Shown in pieces: positions 49,352 through 60,715 of a DNA stretch of 64,000 bases. The stretch's first letter is position 1, and every line of letters begins with the position of its first letter. The DNA lies in NCBI GenBank assembly GCA_947579605.1, contig OX388307.1, positions 22,669,237-22,733,236 of the forward strand, read 5' to 3'. A program made the position numbers and the translations under genes. The notes beneath the pieces were generated by a model. The model was not told the origin of the DNA. It was given only the letters and a program-made list of their open reading frames with translations, and did not search any database. This DNA is from Athripsodes cinereus. Its lineage: Eukaryota > Arthropoda > Insecta > Trichoptera > Leptoceridae.

Positions 49352-51288
49352 CAGGGGTCGGCAACCTTTTAGCTGTGGTGTGCCAAGCCACTCTACCAAT
49401 ATGATTCAGGGTGCCGCCTTAATTCTCAATTATATAATGGGGTTCTAGAGGAGAAGAATTTTATACCAAATTTATCTTTTAACTATACTATCTATACTAC
49501 TATACCCTCACGCCGTGTCCCAAGTGGGGTAGGCAGAGAGAACGGAACGCCAAACAGATCTATCTTTACACACTTCCTTCGCTTCCTCCACATTCATACA
49601 GTTCCTCATACACGCACGTCGGTTCCTCTTACTCAACACGCGGCCGTCCTTGAGAATTTGATCCACGTGATCAAGCCACGTGGTTCTCGGACGCCCGCGT
49701 TTCCTCACACCCTTTCTTTCAGATAAGTATATCCTCTTTGTCATTCTTTCCTCTTTCATTCGTTCCACGTGACCAAACCATCTCAATTTATTTACACGCA
49801 TTCTGTCCACAACAGTCTTCTTGCATCCGCTCATTCTTCTAATATCCTCATTCTTCACTCTATCACGCAGCGTTTTACCAACCATTCTTCTCAACGATCG
49901 CATCTCTACTGCATTTATTCCACTTTCGTCCTTCTTCAACCACGTCCATGTCTCGCTTGCATACGTAAGTGACGGTACCAGAATGGTATTGTGCACCAGC
50001 ATTTTAGCCATGTTCGACACATTGTCATTGCTGACAATGGGTCGAAGTGCACCGTTTACTCTAGCACCGGCCACTTTCCTTCTTTCAATGTCCCTATCGC
50101 ATCTTCCATCCCTCGTAAACATACTTCCCAAATATACATACTCACTTACTTGCTCCAAACATTCGTCACCAACTTTAATCTCGCAAATCGTTTTTTCATT
50201 CTCTCTTTCAAAAACAAGAACTTTCGTCTTCATAACGTTCATTTTCAAACCATTCAAATTGCAACTATCATACACACACGTAACAATCTCTTGTAAGTCC
50301 CTTTCACTCTCAGCCATTAACACCAAATCATCTGCGTACATCAATGCATTCACCCGAAACCCATTCAGCTCGACACCAACATCCATCTCTTTCACAGGTC
50401 GCATACAGTAGTCGAAGAATAGGTTGAACAGCCACGGAGACATGACACAACCTTGCTTCACTCCTTTGGTGAGGACAAACCACTCCGAGAGAGTGTTATT
50501 TACCCTCACGCAAGCGGAGCTTCCCACGTAAAGTGAAGATATTGCGCGGATCAACCGGCTGCTCACCCCACACTCCGACAACACGCGCCACAACCTTTCC
50601 CGGTCCACTCGATCATATGCTTTCTCCAGATCCACGAACGCACAAAAAAGCCTCTGGTGTTTACCCAGAAACTTCTCTATAACCATTCGCAGGGAGAAGA
50701 TCTGATCGGTGCACCCTCTGCCATTCAAAAAAGCTCCTTGCGCATCCCATATCTTACACTCAGTTATCTTTCGTACTCTCTCAATCAAAATTCTACCATA
50801 CAGTTTCCCTATTGAGCTCAGCAAGCTAATAGCCCGATAACTCCCGCATTCAAGCCTAGAGCCTTTCCCTTTGTACAGGGGGCAGATGACAGCCCTCTTC
50901 CAATCCTCTGGTGTAACACCTTCTCTCCAACAATCGTTGAAAAGCTCCAAACACCACGCGAGAGCCCCCGGTCCACCAGACTTGATGAGCTCAACGGCAA
51001 CACAATCATACCCTACAGCTTTACCGCACTTCGCTTTTTTTAATGCATTCAAAATCTCATTCATGTCTATCATATCGTTTTCATTCACACTGCTTTCACT
51101 GTCGTCATACTCATTTGCATTTGTACCATCACATTCAAACAGATCTTCGAAATATTTAAACATATTTATTAAAAAAATAACATATAATTCTAACATAAAT
51201 GAACTTTTTTTAATGCGAACCTTGTCCCTGATTACTTTGTAGAGTGCCATTCAGAACCCCAACCCGTGCCATAGGTTGCTGACGCCTG
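49352..51288. mobile_element. Non-autonomous hAT element carrying a LINE
   Basis: Ends CAGGGGTCGGCAACC (49352) and GGTTGCTGACGCCTG (51288) are imperfect inverted repeats. A perfect 8-bp target duplication TTCTACAA lies at 49344-49351 and 51289-51296, diagnostic of the hAT superfamily. No transposase remains. Most of the interior is the later LINE insertion. Confidence 0.9.
49485..51163 (-). mobile_element. RTE-type LINE, 5'-truncated, long open RT frame
   Basis: The frame from ATG 51163 to the stop at 49508 has 551 codons without interruption. It covers the reverse transcriptase (YKGKGSRLECGSYRAISLL, FVDLEKAYDRVDRE, KGVKQGCVMSPWLFN, catalytic YADDLVLM) and the C-terminal region ([22 protein letters not shown]). 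The apurinic-like endonuclease expected upstream in a full RTE element is absent. After the stop comes a tail of TATAG/TAGTA repeats to 49485. The ATG is merely the first in frame. Upstream sequence (51164-51250) is hAT DNA that happens to stay open. It is the least damaged of four related copies in the window (12640, 26240, 49485, 52128) and could be young. Confidence 0.9.
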
Positions 51289-51839
51289 TTCTACAAGATT
51301 AAAATAGAAGGGACGGCTGAGGGCACAAACCATAGGAGGTTTTTACGTCGAGAATACCTCAACGATCTAAACGAGCTGCGGATCGTATGAGGAGCTGAAG
51401 AGAGTCGTACAGGATAGGGCGCAATGGAAGGAGAGATGCGAGATTTTGCTGCAACCAATCCACAGGATTGAAACCGTAGAGAGATATGTACCTACCTATC
51501 TATTTCTAATGACTATAGGTATTTATGATTCTGAATAGGGAACTTTCACAATTTTTTATTTTAAGCTCAAAAAATAGTACAAAAAATTAGAAAAATTATG
51601 GTGTTGTTTTTTTTTCTCAATATGCATTTTTAAGGTTTTTATCACCATTTGAAAAAGCAATTTTCGCCCTACGGCGCAAAACGGTTCACCCACGACGGAA
51701 TGTATGTGTGACGTCACAATGCGCTAGTACTGCCTGCTGCCCGGATAGCTAGTCGAATTTCGTAGGGTTGCGTGGAGGAAGCCGGTGTTTGCGTTTAAAT
51801 TTCAATCATTTGCTATCGATAACATTTATTTAAAATATA

Positions 51840-52046
51840 ATGAATACATCAAGGACTCATCACAAATATCGTTCAGTTCCACGGTGTGTAAACACGTCTG
51901 TAACTACTCCAAAAAAAGCGTTTATTTCGATCCCTAAGGCTATGCAAGTGCGTCGTGAATGGTACATAACTATGAAAAAAGACTTCTGAAATAGCAAAAT
52001 TTCTACAAAATCAACTGTTTTTTGTTGAAAAGATCACTTCTGTGTA
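51840..52046 (+). pseudogene. THAP zinc-finger N-terminus, broken
   Basis: From ATG 51840 the frame reads MNTSRTHHKYRSVPRCVN... KKAFISIPKAMQVRREW ... VFC-stop-KDHF. The order matches the C2CH THAP domain of P-element-like transposases and related insect proteins. One N-terminal zinc Cys appears as Arg, and TGA stops occur at 51987 and 52026, the second at the expected Cys of the C-x2-H pair. A GTAAGT donor follows the domain. Confidence 0.65.
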
Positions 52047-52127
52047 AGTACTTTGTATGATTATGTACTTTTAAGTTAAATTGTTTTGTTGTGTGAATCG
52101 CTATTTATCTAAAAAAAATAACACGCC

Positions 52128-52431
52128 CGGCGTCAGTTAAGATGGTCTAGAGTGTCTGGACATGTTGAGCGTATGCACGATGAAAGGATGACAAAGAGGA
52201 AGTGTTTATCTGAAAGAGGGGGTGTGAGGAAGTGTAGACGTCCAAGAACCACGTGGCTTGATCACGTGGATCAAATTCTTAAGTAAGTGTTTAGTAGGAA
52301 AAATCGGCGTGCATGTATGAGAAACTGGATGAATGTAGAGGAAGCGAAAGAAGTGTGTAAGGATAGATCTATGTGGCGTTCCGTTCTCTCTGCCTACCCC
52401 ACCTGGGGCGTAGCGTGAGGGTATAGTATAG
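52128..52431 (+). pseudogene. RTE-type LINE 3' fragment inside the THAP transposon
   Basis: It matches the C-terminus of the 49508 [35 protein letters not shown], a stop, [32 protein letters not shown], stop, then a TATAG tail. Damage is limited to an early stop and a short deletion near 52280. Confidence 0.85.
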
Positions 52432-52625
52432 TAAGTGACTATTAAAAATTTGACCAAATTATGTGCCTATTAATGGAGGCATTGTAAAACTAACATAGTT
52501 CTACCTCCATTTAAACAGACGGCGCTTGTCCTAAGAAACACTATATATCTAAAGTTGTTAAGAGACACATTCTGCACCAAATGGGTTACCTTTATAGGTA
52601 TATGTGCTTTTTAGTATTTATTTAA

Positions 52626-54085
52626 CCCTAGAGTGCTCGCGCTATGAGCATTTTGCCGCCCGCAGCAAAAAAGTCGTGATATTTTTTACACGATTTATTT
52701 GTCACAGTCTAGAGTCTTAGTAGCTGGCCCCCTGTATTTCACTGCCTTGTCTTAGTAATTTAAAGAAAATCGGTGCATGGGTGACTGTAGGAGCCATCAG
52801 TTGTTGTCGGTGTGTCACGTTTGGCGGCAAATTGCTAACTGCGCGACTACTCACGTAAGTAAAATCCGTGTGTCTGTTTTTTTTAAATAGTTGAAATATT
52901 ATTGATTCACATTGCATATAATATTGTTTCATTTAAATATCGTAATAATATTGATATTTAGTTTGTTTTGATTAATCATTTGGTTTTTATTTATGTAAGA
53001 TATAGACATCTGTGGGAAGTGGTATTAAACTAAATTATGATTTAATGTTAGTCACATTGGTGATATTAATTACTCATTACTTTATGTTATATAGGACAGA
53101 TGTCTCTTATATATATATATGTAGGTTGTAGGATCTTTCTGGAAGTGGTGTTGTTGTATATTTTGGTTATTTGTGATAAGAGAGAGGAGGTTAAAAGTTT
53201 ATATATAGACGAGGTGTTGCTTTGAGGAGGAATTCAAGTTCCCTCTCTCGGTTCGAGAATACCTATTGGATAGTGTATCTTTTAAGTTGTGCTAGAACTT
53301 ACCTGTAAATAGTTTTTTTACCTTCGTGAATATAGTGTTTAAACGAGGTTCGAGTTTTAATACTAAACCCACATCCCCTTAGTAGCAGAACCAAAACTTT
53401 CAAGGGATCTGAAGATTGGAGCAGTGTGTGGCCCCAAATCCACACACCATCTAACAAAAGATATTACAATTTATTAGATTATTTTAGATCTTTTTAGGTG
53501 AGCAACGGGCAAAGTATACCTACGGAATGATTAAGAAAAACACACAAATAGTATCGTGGTTGGAAGAGGAGTCTGGTTTTGAAGAAGCTGGTGAATATCT
53601 GAGAAACCAAATAACCCAATTTGTTCTATCGGAACATAAAAAAAATATCTTCAGGTGTATGTGCAGTATGTCCATCCAGGAAAAATAGAAGGACAAAAAA
53701 GGGTGCAATAGATGCGCAAAGTTACTGTGCAACGAACATTATATATACATGTGTCAGGACTGTTTTGCTGAAATACATGTCGAAGATGATGAAAACGTTT
53801 AATTTTGTTATCAATTTAAATTTTTCTTTTTTTTTTATTTAGGTTAAGATGAAAATGTAGTTGAAATTCAAAAAAAATTACCAAAGTATATTTTTTTTAT
53901 AAAACTAAATATAAATATTTAATAAATGTTACTTTTTCTGATAGTTTATGTTTTATTCTATATATTAAAAATCATTGCAAATGTGTTTAACCATTATTTG
54001 CAAAAAAAATCAATTTAAGTATGGGCGGCAAAATGCTCCCCACGCGAGCACTCACGTTTCACGGAAAGGCGCGACTACTCTAGGG
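52626..54085 (+). mobile_element. piggyBac element, decayed
   Basis: It begins CCCTAGAGTGCTCGCGC and ends ...GACTACTCTAGGG, with the exact piggyBac target TTAA on both sides (52622-52625 and 54086-54089). A second inverted block GCATTTTGCCGCCC (about 52650) pairs with GGGCGGCAAAATGC (about 54022). At 1.46 kb it is shorter than a full element (about 2.4 kb) and keeps only the end of the transposase. Confidence 0.95.
53527..53775 (+). pseudogene. piggyBac transposase C-terminus with cysteine-rich domain, frameshifted
   Basis: GVCAVCPSRKNRRTKKG is read in one frame, then after an A/G run the continuation CNRCAKLLCNEHYIYMCQDC lies in another. Together they show the C-x2-C, C-x2-C, C-x2-H, C-x2-C order of the piggyBac cysteine-rich DNA-binding finger. 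The upstream piece (MIKKNTQIVSWLEEESGF) is in a third relation. The catalytic domain is lost. Confidence 0.8.
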
Positions 54086-54208
54086 TTAACAGAAAACAAC
54101 AATAGTTTGACACTGAGCACTATTAATTTGTACGTATAATTTTATAAGTCAGGCACAAATTACTCAAACATGAACACAAAGCGTTCCCGTAAGAGGCTAG
54201 GTTTGAAC

Positions 54209-54706
54209 CAGGGATGTTGCGGATGTCGATTTTTACACATCCGCGGATGTGAATGCGGATGCGGATTTTTGAAGGCTCACATCCGCGGATGCGGATGCGG
54301 ATGCGGATGTGTAAGATGTTATAGAAAAAAAGTAGGAACTATCTTAGTTAGTAGGCCCCACTGTCAAATATGTGACGAAATTTATGCTACAATAATATTA
54401 TGGATTTTTTGGCAAATTTTTTTTTCTTCTTTGTTATTTGCAAAAATAAAATAAAACCGGCAAAAATAAAAACGCGTCGGATCTTGTCACCATTATTTTC
54501 GTTCCCATTGGTTAATGTCAAGTGCAAACGGCACGCGCCTTTCGCCGGCCCCGCCCCATTTCTTTCTTGTCGCAAATCGTCTTACATCCGCATCCGCATG
54601 AACATCCGCATCGATTATTGCGGATGCGGATGCGGATGCAGATGTCCAAATACATGCGGAAGCTCCGCATTTGCGGATGCGGATGCGAATATTCGCAACA
54701 TCCCTG
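54209..54706. mobile_element. hAT MITE with GCGGAT hexamer blocks
   Basis: TIRs CAGGGATGTTGCGGA and its counterpart TCGCAACATCCCTG. A perfect 8-bp target duplication GTTTGAAC lies at 54201-54208 and 54707-54714. Arrays of GCGGAT (54225-54310, and inverted or direct at 54580-54695) sit just inside each end. No transposase. The His-Pro and Cys-Gly peptides here are artefacts of the hexamers. Confidence 0.95.
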
Positions 54707-54724
54707 GTTTGAACACACGTTTTT

Positions 54725-54866
54725 TAGCACTTAAATTGAGCGCTGAGACAATGTAAGGTGAAAACTGGCTCAGTCTACCTTGGTACGGGCTCATGCCCAG
54801 TTAGGTAGACATTAGTGACTTATCTTTTAAAAACTGTTTTGTAAATAAAATAAATAAATAAATACA
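54725..54866 (+). mobile_element. LINE-like 3' tail
   Basis: It contains an inverted pair 'gtctacctt...aggtagac' and ends in (AAATA)n at about 54848-54866, like other non-LTR tails here. No coding. Confidence 0.3.
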
Positions 54867-55331
54867 TGAAAAAGCAAAGAGGATTCATAAAAAATTAACA
54901 CAAGAGCACATTTGAATAGTTTAAAACTTTAAAATATACAAGTAACTTGCGCGCCTCTCAACACAGAAAACACCGAGAAATGATAACATAGTAGCTGCGT
55001 CGAAGCTAGCACTAGCGCATGATGACGTCACAAGGTGAAGATTCAGTAACAGAGCGTTTTAAATTTTGACAGAAAACATGGATTTTTAAATTGAAAATAA
55101 TGAATGAAAAGTTTAATTTTATGATTTATTATTAGGATATTCGTGATCAGCGTAACTTTATCAATATAAATTGATAACTTTTTTTCATATTCCTCACGCA
55201 TGCATGTTCCCTATAAAAAAAAAACACAAATCATAGTGGAGTGACTTAAGGGAATGGGTAATAATAATAATTAAGAATAAAATTGTGCCTTCCCTATTCA
55301 ATATTTAAATATTTATTTATATTAATTGTTA

Positions 55332-57981
55332 GAGGAAAGTCACCAAATATGGAATACCATTTTGTTTTTGGGATATAAAAAAAAAACTTCATATAAATTA
55401 AATCAGTTTAATGTTTTTACTAATCAGTCATACATTTATATGTAGTAATTAACAGCCTTTAATCAAATATATTAGTTATCAAATTAAAATCTAACACAAA
55501 AAACAATCTCACAAATTAGTAACCAAATATGGAATAGGTACCCATATATAGAATACAAGCATAAATCAACATAACAATAACAAAAATGGACATTAATATC
55601 TTTGAGATCAATTAAATGAATATAACATATTGTGATCAATGAAATAAGTTACATAATTACTTGCAAAAGTCACAGATCCAAGTATCAAACTCTGGACCAG
55701 CACAATCATAATGTGCCCAGAGCCCACACATCAAGCATTTAATCCAGCTTTCTCCACTTTTATCCATGGAAAAAAGTCTTGAACAGAACATACATTCTGC
55801 ATCAGCAGAGTCAGGAGGTACTTGGTCCATCAACTCATCATGTTCACTACCTTCATCAAACTGGATAACGTCTAGTTCCTCAGAGTCTTCTTCTTCACTA
55901 TCATCCTTATTTTTCTTCGTTTGTTTGTTTCTCTTCGCAGTTTTCTTCTTATTCTTTGTCTTGACTAGTTTACTTTCTTTTTCTTGTCTCTTCATATTTT
56001 TATTTTCTAAATCATTTTTGTAGGGAGAAGATGTTATGACTGCTGCTACAGCAGCTTTTCTTCCTCTGCTAGATACTTTTCTTCGTTTCTCTGGCACTGG
56101 ACTTATGGCATGCGGAGACACCAGACCCAAACTGCTGCGATTAAGCCCAGAAGTCGAAGGTGCAGGTTCAGGTTGTAAATTAGCAGTTGTTTGTGGTGCA
56201 CGTATTTCTACCAGAACTTGACCAGTTTCAGATCTTGATTCCAGCGGAGGGATATTGGTTGTACAACCATCTATTACAGCATTTTGTTGCGCAGCAATAA
56301 AGTCCACATCACTGAAGACATTTTTATTTAAAGGCCACAATCCAGTGACTTTGAACCCGTTGGCTGCAATTTCGCCTGTTTGTACTTTCAAATAGGATTT
56401 GCCAAACAGCTCCACAATATCATATGGACTTAGAGGTCTGTTGTTGTCTCTAATCCACATGCGTATTTCCTCACTATAGTATGTTTTTAAAGGCCCCATG
56501 AAAGTCTTATCTAACGGCTGCAATTTATGAGTCGTATGAGGAGGTAACGAAACTATGTCCACGTTATTTTCCCTAGCAATATCTATTATATCGATATTGT
56601 GAGTATGACTATAGTGTCCATCTAGTATCAGTAAAACCCTCGATTCAGGAGTCGGGTTGGTGTGTTGAATAAAGTGCTTGAACCAGTCTGTAAAGATGTT
56701 CATTTGTATCCACCCTGATGGATGCGCAACTCCGACTGATCCTGGAGGACAGCCTCTCATTAGCTGAGCACTCATATTTTTTCTGGGAAAAATAATGAAT
56801 GGTGGCACAAAATGACCAGTAGCATTCATGCAAACAACTATTGTCATCAGAGATCCTCTTTCTGCTGAAGTCAGTGCAGCTACCTGGCGTTTACCTTTGT
56901 GGCCGATTATTTGTGGTATCTTACTTTGTACTATTGTGAGGCCTGATTCATCCACGTTGTAAATACGATTTGGTGGATAGTTATTTTTAGTGTAAAGCTC
57001 TTCAAGGAGGTTGAAAAAGGCTTCCACTTTTTCTTTATCAAATCCAAATGCTCTGGCAAATGATGTACCAGTTGGTCTTCTTATCGAAAGTTTATCTTTA
57101 TGACGATTTAAAAATAACTTCAACCACTTTTTTCCAGCCATACCAGATTCACCGAAGGGATTCTGCAAATTGTTTCGCTTTGCTAGCATGAACGCCATAC
57201 GGCGAAGATCAGTTCTTGTTAAACCGTGAAACTTGCTCTCCATTATTAGTATGTATTCTACAAGCTGACGTTCAAGTTCGGAGCCCAAGATAGTTTTTCG
57301 TCCTAATGTAGTAGCTGCTGCCACTTCTGGAGACTGTTCATCTTTTTGGCAGAGACGAAATAAAGTTGTCCTAGGCACTTGAAAATGCTGTGCCGCTTTC
57401 AAATACCCCATTTTCTTTGCCCGGACGATTTTTATAGCTTGTGCCATTTTTTCTTCATCCCAGGTTTTTCGTTTGGTTGATTGCGAATCGGACATTCTAA
57501 AAACAAACATTACATATATTTTTAAAGAAATAATAGCAAGTATCTATCATATGAAAAATTAAGACCTAATTATGGAATATTCCATAATTAGATACCGACG
57601 ACTGTCCATATTTGGATTTTTATACTAGTTCATACTCTTCTAAATATTTTTTCAAGTCACAATATTTTAATGACAAAAGATCACAAAATGGTGAAATAAA
57701 CATAATACCGATATACTAAATAGTATAAAACTTATGTATACAAACATAACAGCTGGTAATACTCATTTATTACTTACCTTTAAAATTTTCTACACGACAA
57801 CAAAACAAAACACGCCTGCCACACATGAAGCGTTCGCGCAACTGACTCGATGGTGTGAGTGCGATAGTTAGTAGACCGAATGAAACAGAAGATGGTCGAG
57901 TGTTGCGTTTCATACTTATAGTCTTAGAGAAATGAAGGTATTCCATATTAGGATACTATTTCATATTTGGTGACTTTCCTC
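55332..57981 (-). mobile_element. pogo/Tigger-type DNA transposon, structurally complete
   Basis: TIRs GAGGAAAGTCACCAAATATG at both ends (left 55332, right reverse complement ending 57981) with TA on each side (55330-55331, 57982-57983), as for the Tc1/mariner-pogo group. Subterminal copies of an 'accaaatatggaat'-like word occur on both sides (55518, 57570, 57607, 57930) and may be transposase binding sites. It contains one intact transposase gene. It sits inside the target duplication of the hAT element at 57989. Confidence 0.95.
55657..57495 (-). CDS. pogo-family transposase with C-terminal PHD-like finger
   Basis: 612 codons, uninterrupted. The N-terminus is a psq-type helix-turn-helix (about 12-55: [31 protein letters not shown]). 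A CENP-B-like DNA-binding region follows (to about 145). Then comes the DDE_1 catalytic domain with Asp182 (YNVDESGL), Asp292 ([10 protein letters not shown]) and Asp329 ([10 protein letters not shown]). A basic then acidic linker precedes a C4HC3 PHD-like finger (568-612: CMFC, CLMC, HYDC, CDFC). The ATG at 57495 is chosen because the preceding bases look like an intron end (tttgtttttag), and a GTAAGT donor on the same strand near 57778 suggests a 5' UTR intron. All catalytic Asp present and no stop: the gene may be functional. Domesticated relatives include jerky/Tigger-derived proteins, but the intact TIRs argue for a mobile copy. Confidence 0.93.
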   Translation of the reverse strand: MSDSQSTKRKTWDEEKMAQAIKIVRAKKMGYLKAAQHFQVPRTTLFRLCQKDEQSPEVAAATTLGRKTILGSELERQLVEYILIMESKFHGLTRTDLRRMAFMLAKRNNLQNPFGESGMAGKKWLKLFLNRHKDKLSIRRPTGTSFARAFGFDKEKVEAFFNLLEELYTKNNYPPNRIYNVDESGLTIVQSKIPQIIGHKGKRQVAALTSAERGSLMTIVVCMNATGHFVPPFIIFPRKNMSAQLMRGCPPGSVGVAHPSGWIQMNIFTDWFKHFIQHTNPTPESRVLLILDGHYSHTHNIDIIDIARENNVDIVSLPPHTTHKLQPLDKTFMGPLKTYYSEEIRMWIRDNNRPLSPYDIVELFGKSYLKVQTGEIAANGFKVTGLWPLNKNVFSDVDFIAAQQNAVIDGCTTNIPPLESRSETGQVLVEIRAPQTTANLQPEPAPSTSGLNRSSLGLVSPHAISPVPEKRRKVSSRGRKAAVAAVITSSPYKNDLENKNMKRQEKESKLVKTKNKKKTAKRNKQTKKNKDDSEEEDSEELDVIQFDEGSEHDELMDQVPPDSADAECMFCSRLFSMDKSGESWIKCLMCGLWAHYDCAGPEFDTWICDFCK

Positions 57982-58485
57982 TACCCTTCAGTGGCGTAGC
58001 TAGGGGGGGGGCAGGGGGGGACATATGTCCCCGGGCGCCGCTTTAGGGGGCGCCAAAATGAGTATTAAAACTATTTTTTTTAATTTCATTTTAATGTCAA
58101 CAAATGTATTCCAAATACGTTTGCAAGATTGAATTTTGGAGCTTCACAAATATCTTCATTACAAACCAGTTGGCGAACACGATTTTAGCGCCCCTATTGA
58201 GCACTAAGGGGCGCCATTCTACTCATAAACCAAATGACACATCTACAATACAGGATTGCTGAAGGCGTTTTTTTTTTAACAAAGATCAGTTTGGGTTCAA
58301 ATATTATTCTTCATAACTGAAAGTGGCATCTGGTTTTATCAAATTATACAGGTTGGATAATTTCGAGTCGAATGTAGGATTTTACTTGAGTGCAAAGAAA
58401 ATAGTATAATACTTCACATTAGTTGAAAAGAGATAAATTTGTCATTAGATAGAAATGTAGCAAGTAAGTTGTTATTTTAAATAAT

Positions 58486-60169
58486 TCGGACTCGATGATA
58501 TCCGAATCGAACAAATTAAACACTTTGGATCCAAAACCACAGAGTGGATCACTAGTATGATGAATAAATGTGTGACATCACTGCAGATTCCTAAATTATG
58601 GCGGAAGGCAAAGATCATTGCATTACTGAAGCCAGGCAAGGAGCCAACAGAACCCAAAAATTTTCGTCCTGTATCGTTGCTATGTCATCTACTTAAAATT
58701 TTTGAAAGAATGATTCACAATCGGATATTCGGAGCGATTGAAGGAAATATAATTAGAGAACAAGCGAGCTTCATGCCTGGCAGGTCATGTTGCAGCCAGG
58801 TCCTAAATCTGACCCAGCATATAGAGGATGGATTTGACAAGGGTGTGGTCACGGGTGTCGCTTTCATTGATCTATCAGCGGCATACGACACTGTAAACCA
58901 CCGAAGGCTCCTGTGGAAGTTGTATAACATAACTCAAGACTTCCAACTGACTAAACTCATAGAATGCCTACTGCAAAACAGACGATTCTTTGTTACTTTG
59001 CAGTCTAAGAAAAGCCGATGGAGAAATCAAAATAATGGCCTGCCCCAGGGAAGCGTACTCGCGCCTATGCTTTACAACATATACACCAACGATCAACCTA
59101 TAAACTCCCATACACGACAGTTCATCTATGCGGATGACACTGCTGTAGCGGCACAAGGAAAAACCTTCGACGAAGTGGAAGGAAAACTATCAGTCTCTCT
59201 CCAGGATTTGGCTCTATACTATAAAAACAATCATCTAAAACCTAATCCATCTAAAACTCAGGTCTGCGCTTTCCATCTTCGTAACAGAGAAGCCAACAGA
59301 AAACTCAAGGTATGTTGGCAGGGACAAGAACTGGAGCACAGCGAAACACCCAAATATTTGGGTGTTCGACTGGATCGCGCTTTAACCTTCCGAGGGCACT
59401 GTGAAGAGGTCGAGGGAAAGGTGTGTTCGAGGAACAATATTATAAGAAAACTAACAAACACCAAATGGGGAGCACAACCCCATGTACTTCGAACCTCGGC
59501 CCTAGCATTGTGCTTCTCGGCCGCTGAATACGCTGCACCAGTGTGGTATAACTCAGCACACGCAAAGAAAGTGGATGTGGCGGTAAACGAGACAGTCAGA
59601 ATAATTTCTGGCTGTCTGAAACCAACCCCTACCAAGGAAATCTACCCTATTGTTGGTATTGCCCCTCCTACGATCAGAAGACGTGTTGCAGCAGAAGTGG
59701 AGCGAGGAAAGCAGATCACTGATACAAGACATCCGATGCATGGCTCTCAGACACGCACCTGCAGACTTAAGTCAAGGAAGAGCTTCCTGGAGTCCACCTC
59801 CCCGATGGAAGGTCCACCGGAGACCCGACGGGTGCACCTCTGGCGTGAATGCGCTGGGCCCACACAGTTGCCTACAGTGGAGGGTATGGCGGCTTGTCAC
59901 AGTCTGCCGTACCCAACCTGGAGGTCACTTAATAGACTGAGAACAGGTGTCTCCCGTTGTTACAGTAACCTCAAAAAATGGGGTTACAAAGAGGAAGACA
60001 CCTGTGAGTGTGGTGCTGTACAGGATCACAGTCACCTGTTTTCATGTCCCCAAACAGGAGTGACATGCACGCCCGAGGACGCACTACTGGCGAATGCCGG
60101 GGGTGTCCGGATGGCTGAACATTGGAGATACAAAATTTGATGGTGTTCCGGACACGGAAAGTAAGTAAG
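58486..60169 (+). mobile_element. jockey-type LINE, 5'-truncated, with 13-bp target duplication
   Basis: It is flanked by TATTTTAAATAAT at 58473-58485 and 60170-60182. It ends with a short GTAA-rich tail. The 5' truncation lies inside the reverse transcriptase gene, so the element cannot move on its own. Confidence 0.93.
58488..60140 (+). pseudogene. jockey-type reverse transcriptase, N-terminally truncated
   Basis: The frame is open from the truncation (GLDDIRIEQIKHFG) to TGA at 60138-60140. Reverse transcriptase blocks: IALLKPGKEPTEPKNFRPVS, ASFMPGRSC, AFIDLSAAYDTVNHRRL, GLPQGSVLAPMLYN, catalytic FIYADDTAVAA, KTQVCAFHL, YLGVRLDR. The C-terminus holds a C-x-C-x6-H-x4-C knuckle (CECGAVQDHSHLFSC). 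The ORF1 and endonuclease of a full jockey element are missing. The frame is still unbroken, which implies a young insertion. Confidence 0.92.
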
Positions 60170-60715
60170 TATTTTAAATAATATTTTAAATCTAGCAAAT
60201 TTTTCGGTAATTATATTTTATTTTACTTGCAAGAAAAAACAACATTGGAAATTTTTTCATTACTCATCACATCATCACTGTTTTTGGTTTATCAAGTAAA
60301 AATTGTTAATTTTTTTTTAACAACTTTCGCATACAATTCTGAAAAAGTTTTTACTCAACAATGCTTAACATTTCATTTAACCCCTAAAAAGACTATGTCC
60401 ATTCCAGTGTTTTATAAGTATATTTTATTTTTTTTATAAAATTTCAACTATACGCGGCGGCAGAATTGCCATCCACACTTCTCAGCATTATACAACCAGA
60501 TAAGTCTCCATATGATCAGTCATGATTATACAAAAACTTAACAGTCTAATGCCGGAAAAAAATCACTTATCCAGATATACAGGATATCAAAGGATTAGGC
60601 TCAAAACATGGGCTCAAAATTCCAGCATTGTGCCTGAAATATCTGTGTTCAAAAATTTTCTTACAATATTACAAGTATTTATTTTAATAGATTTTTGAAT
60701 TTTAATATATCAATT

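Larger units (their letters stand above)
49303..51490 (+). pseudogene. Old LINE C-terminal fragment split by a hAT element
   Basis: The left part (49303-49351) reads WIEHIMRHENLLQ. After the hAT element the reading continues in pieces: EGTAEGTNHRR, REYLNDLN, YEELKRVVQDRAQWKERC. This is the degenerate C-terminus of an RTE-like or related LINE. It is the oldest layer here. Confidence 0.55.
51536..55212 (+). mobile_element. THAP-domain DNA transposon (P-like), heavily invaded
   Basis: Ends TAGGGAAC (51536) and GTTCCCTA (to 55212) are inverted. Subterminal inverted copies of 'tgtgacgtca..atgcgctagt' lie about 172 and 178 bp from the ends (51708 and 55006-55034), a symmetric layout. Between them are a broken THAP frame, a LINE fragment, a piggyBac remnant, a hAT MITE and a LINE tail. 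The THAP domain suggests the P-element superfamily, but I see no 8-bp target duplication, only TA-like ends. Confidence 0.6.

Noticed and set aside
54170..54756. Cys/Gly- and His/Pro-rich reading frames
   Set aside because: Produced by GCGGAT hexamers inside a hAT MITE. No gene signals.
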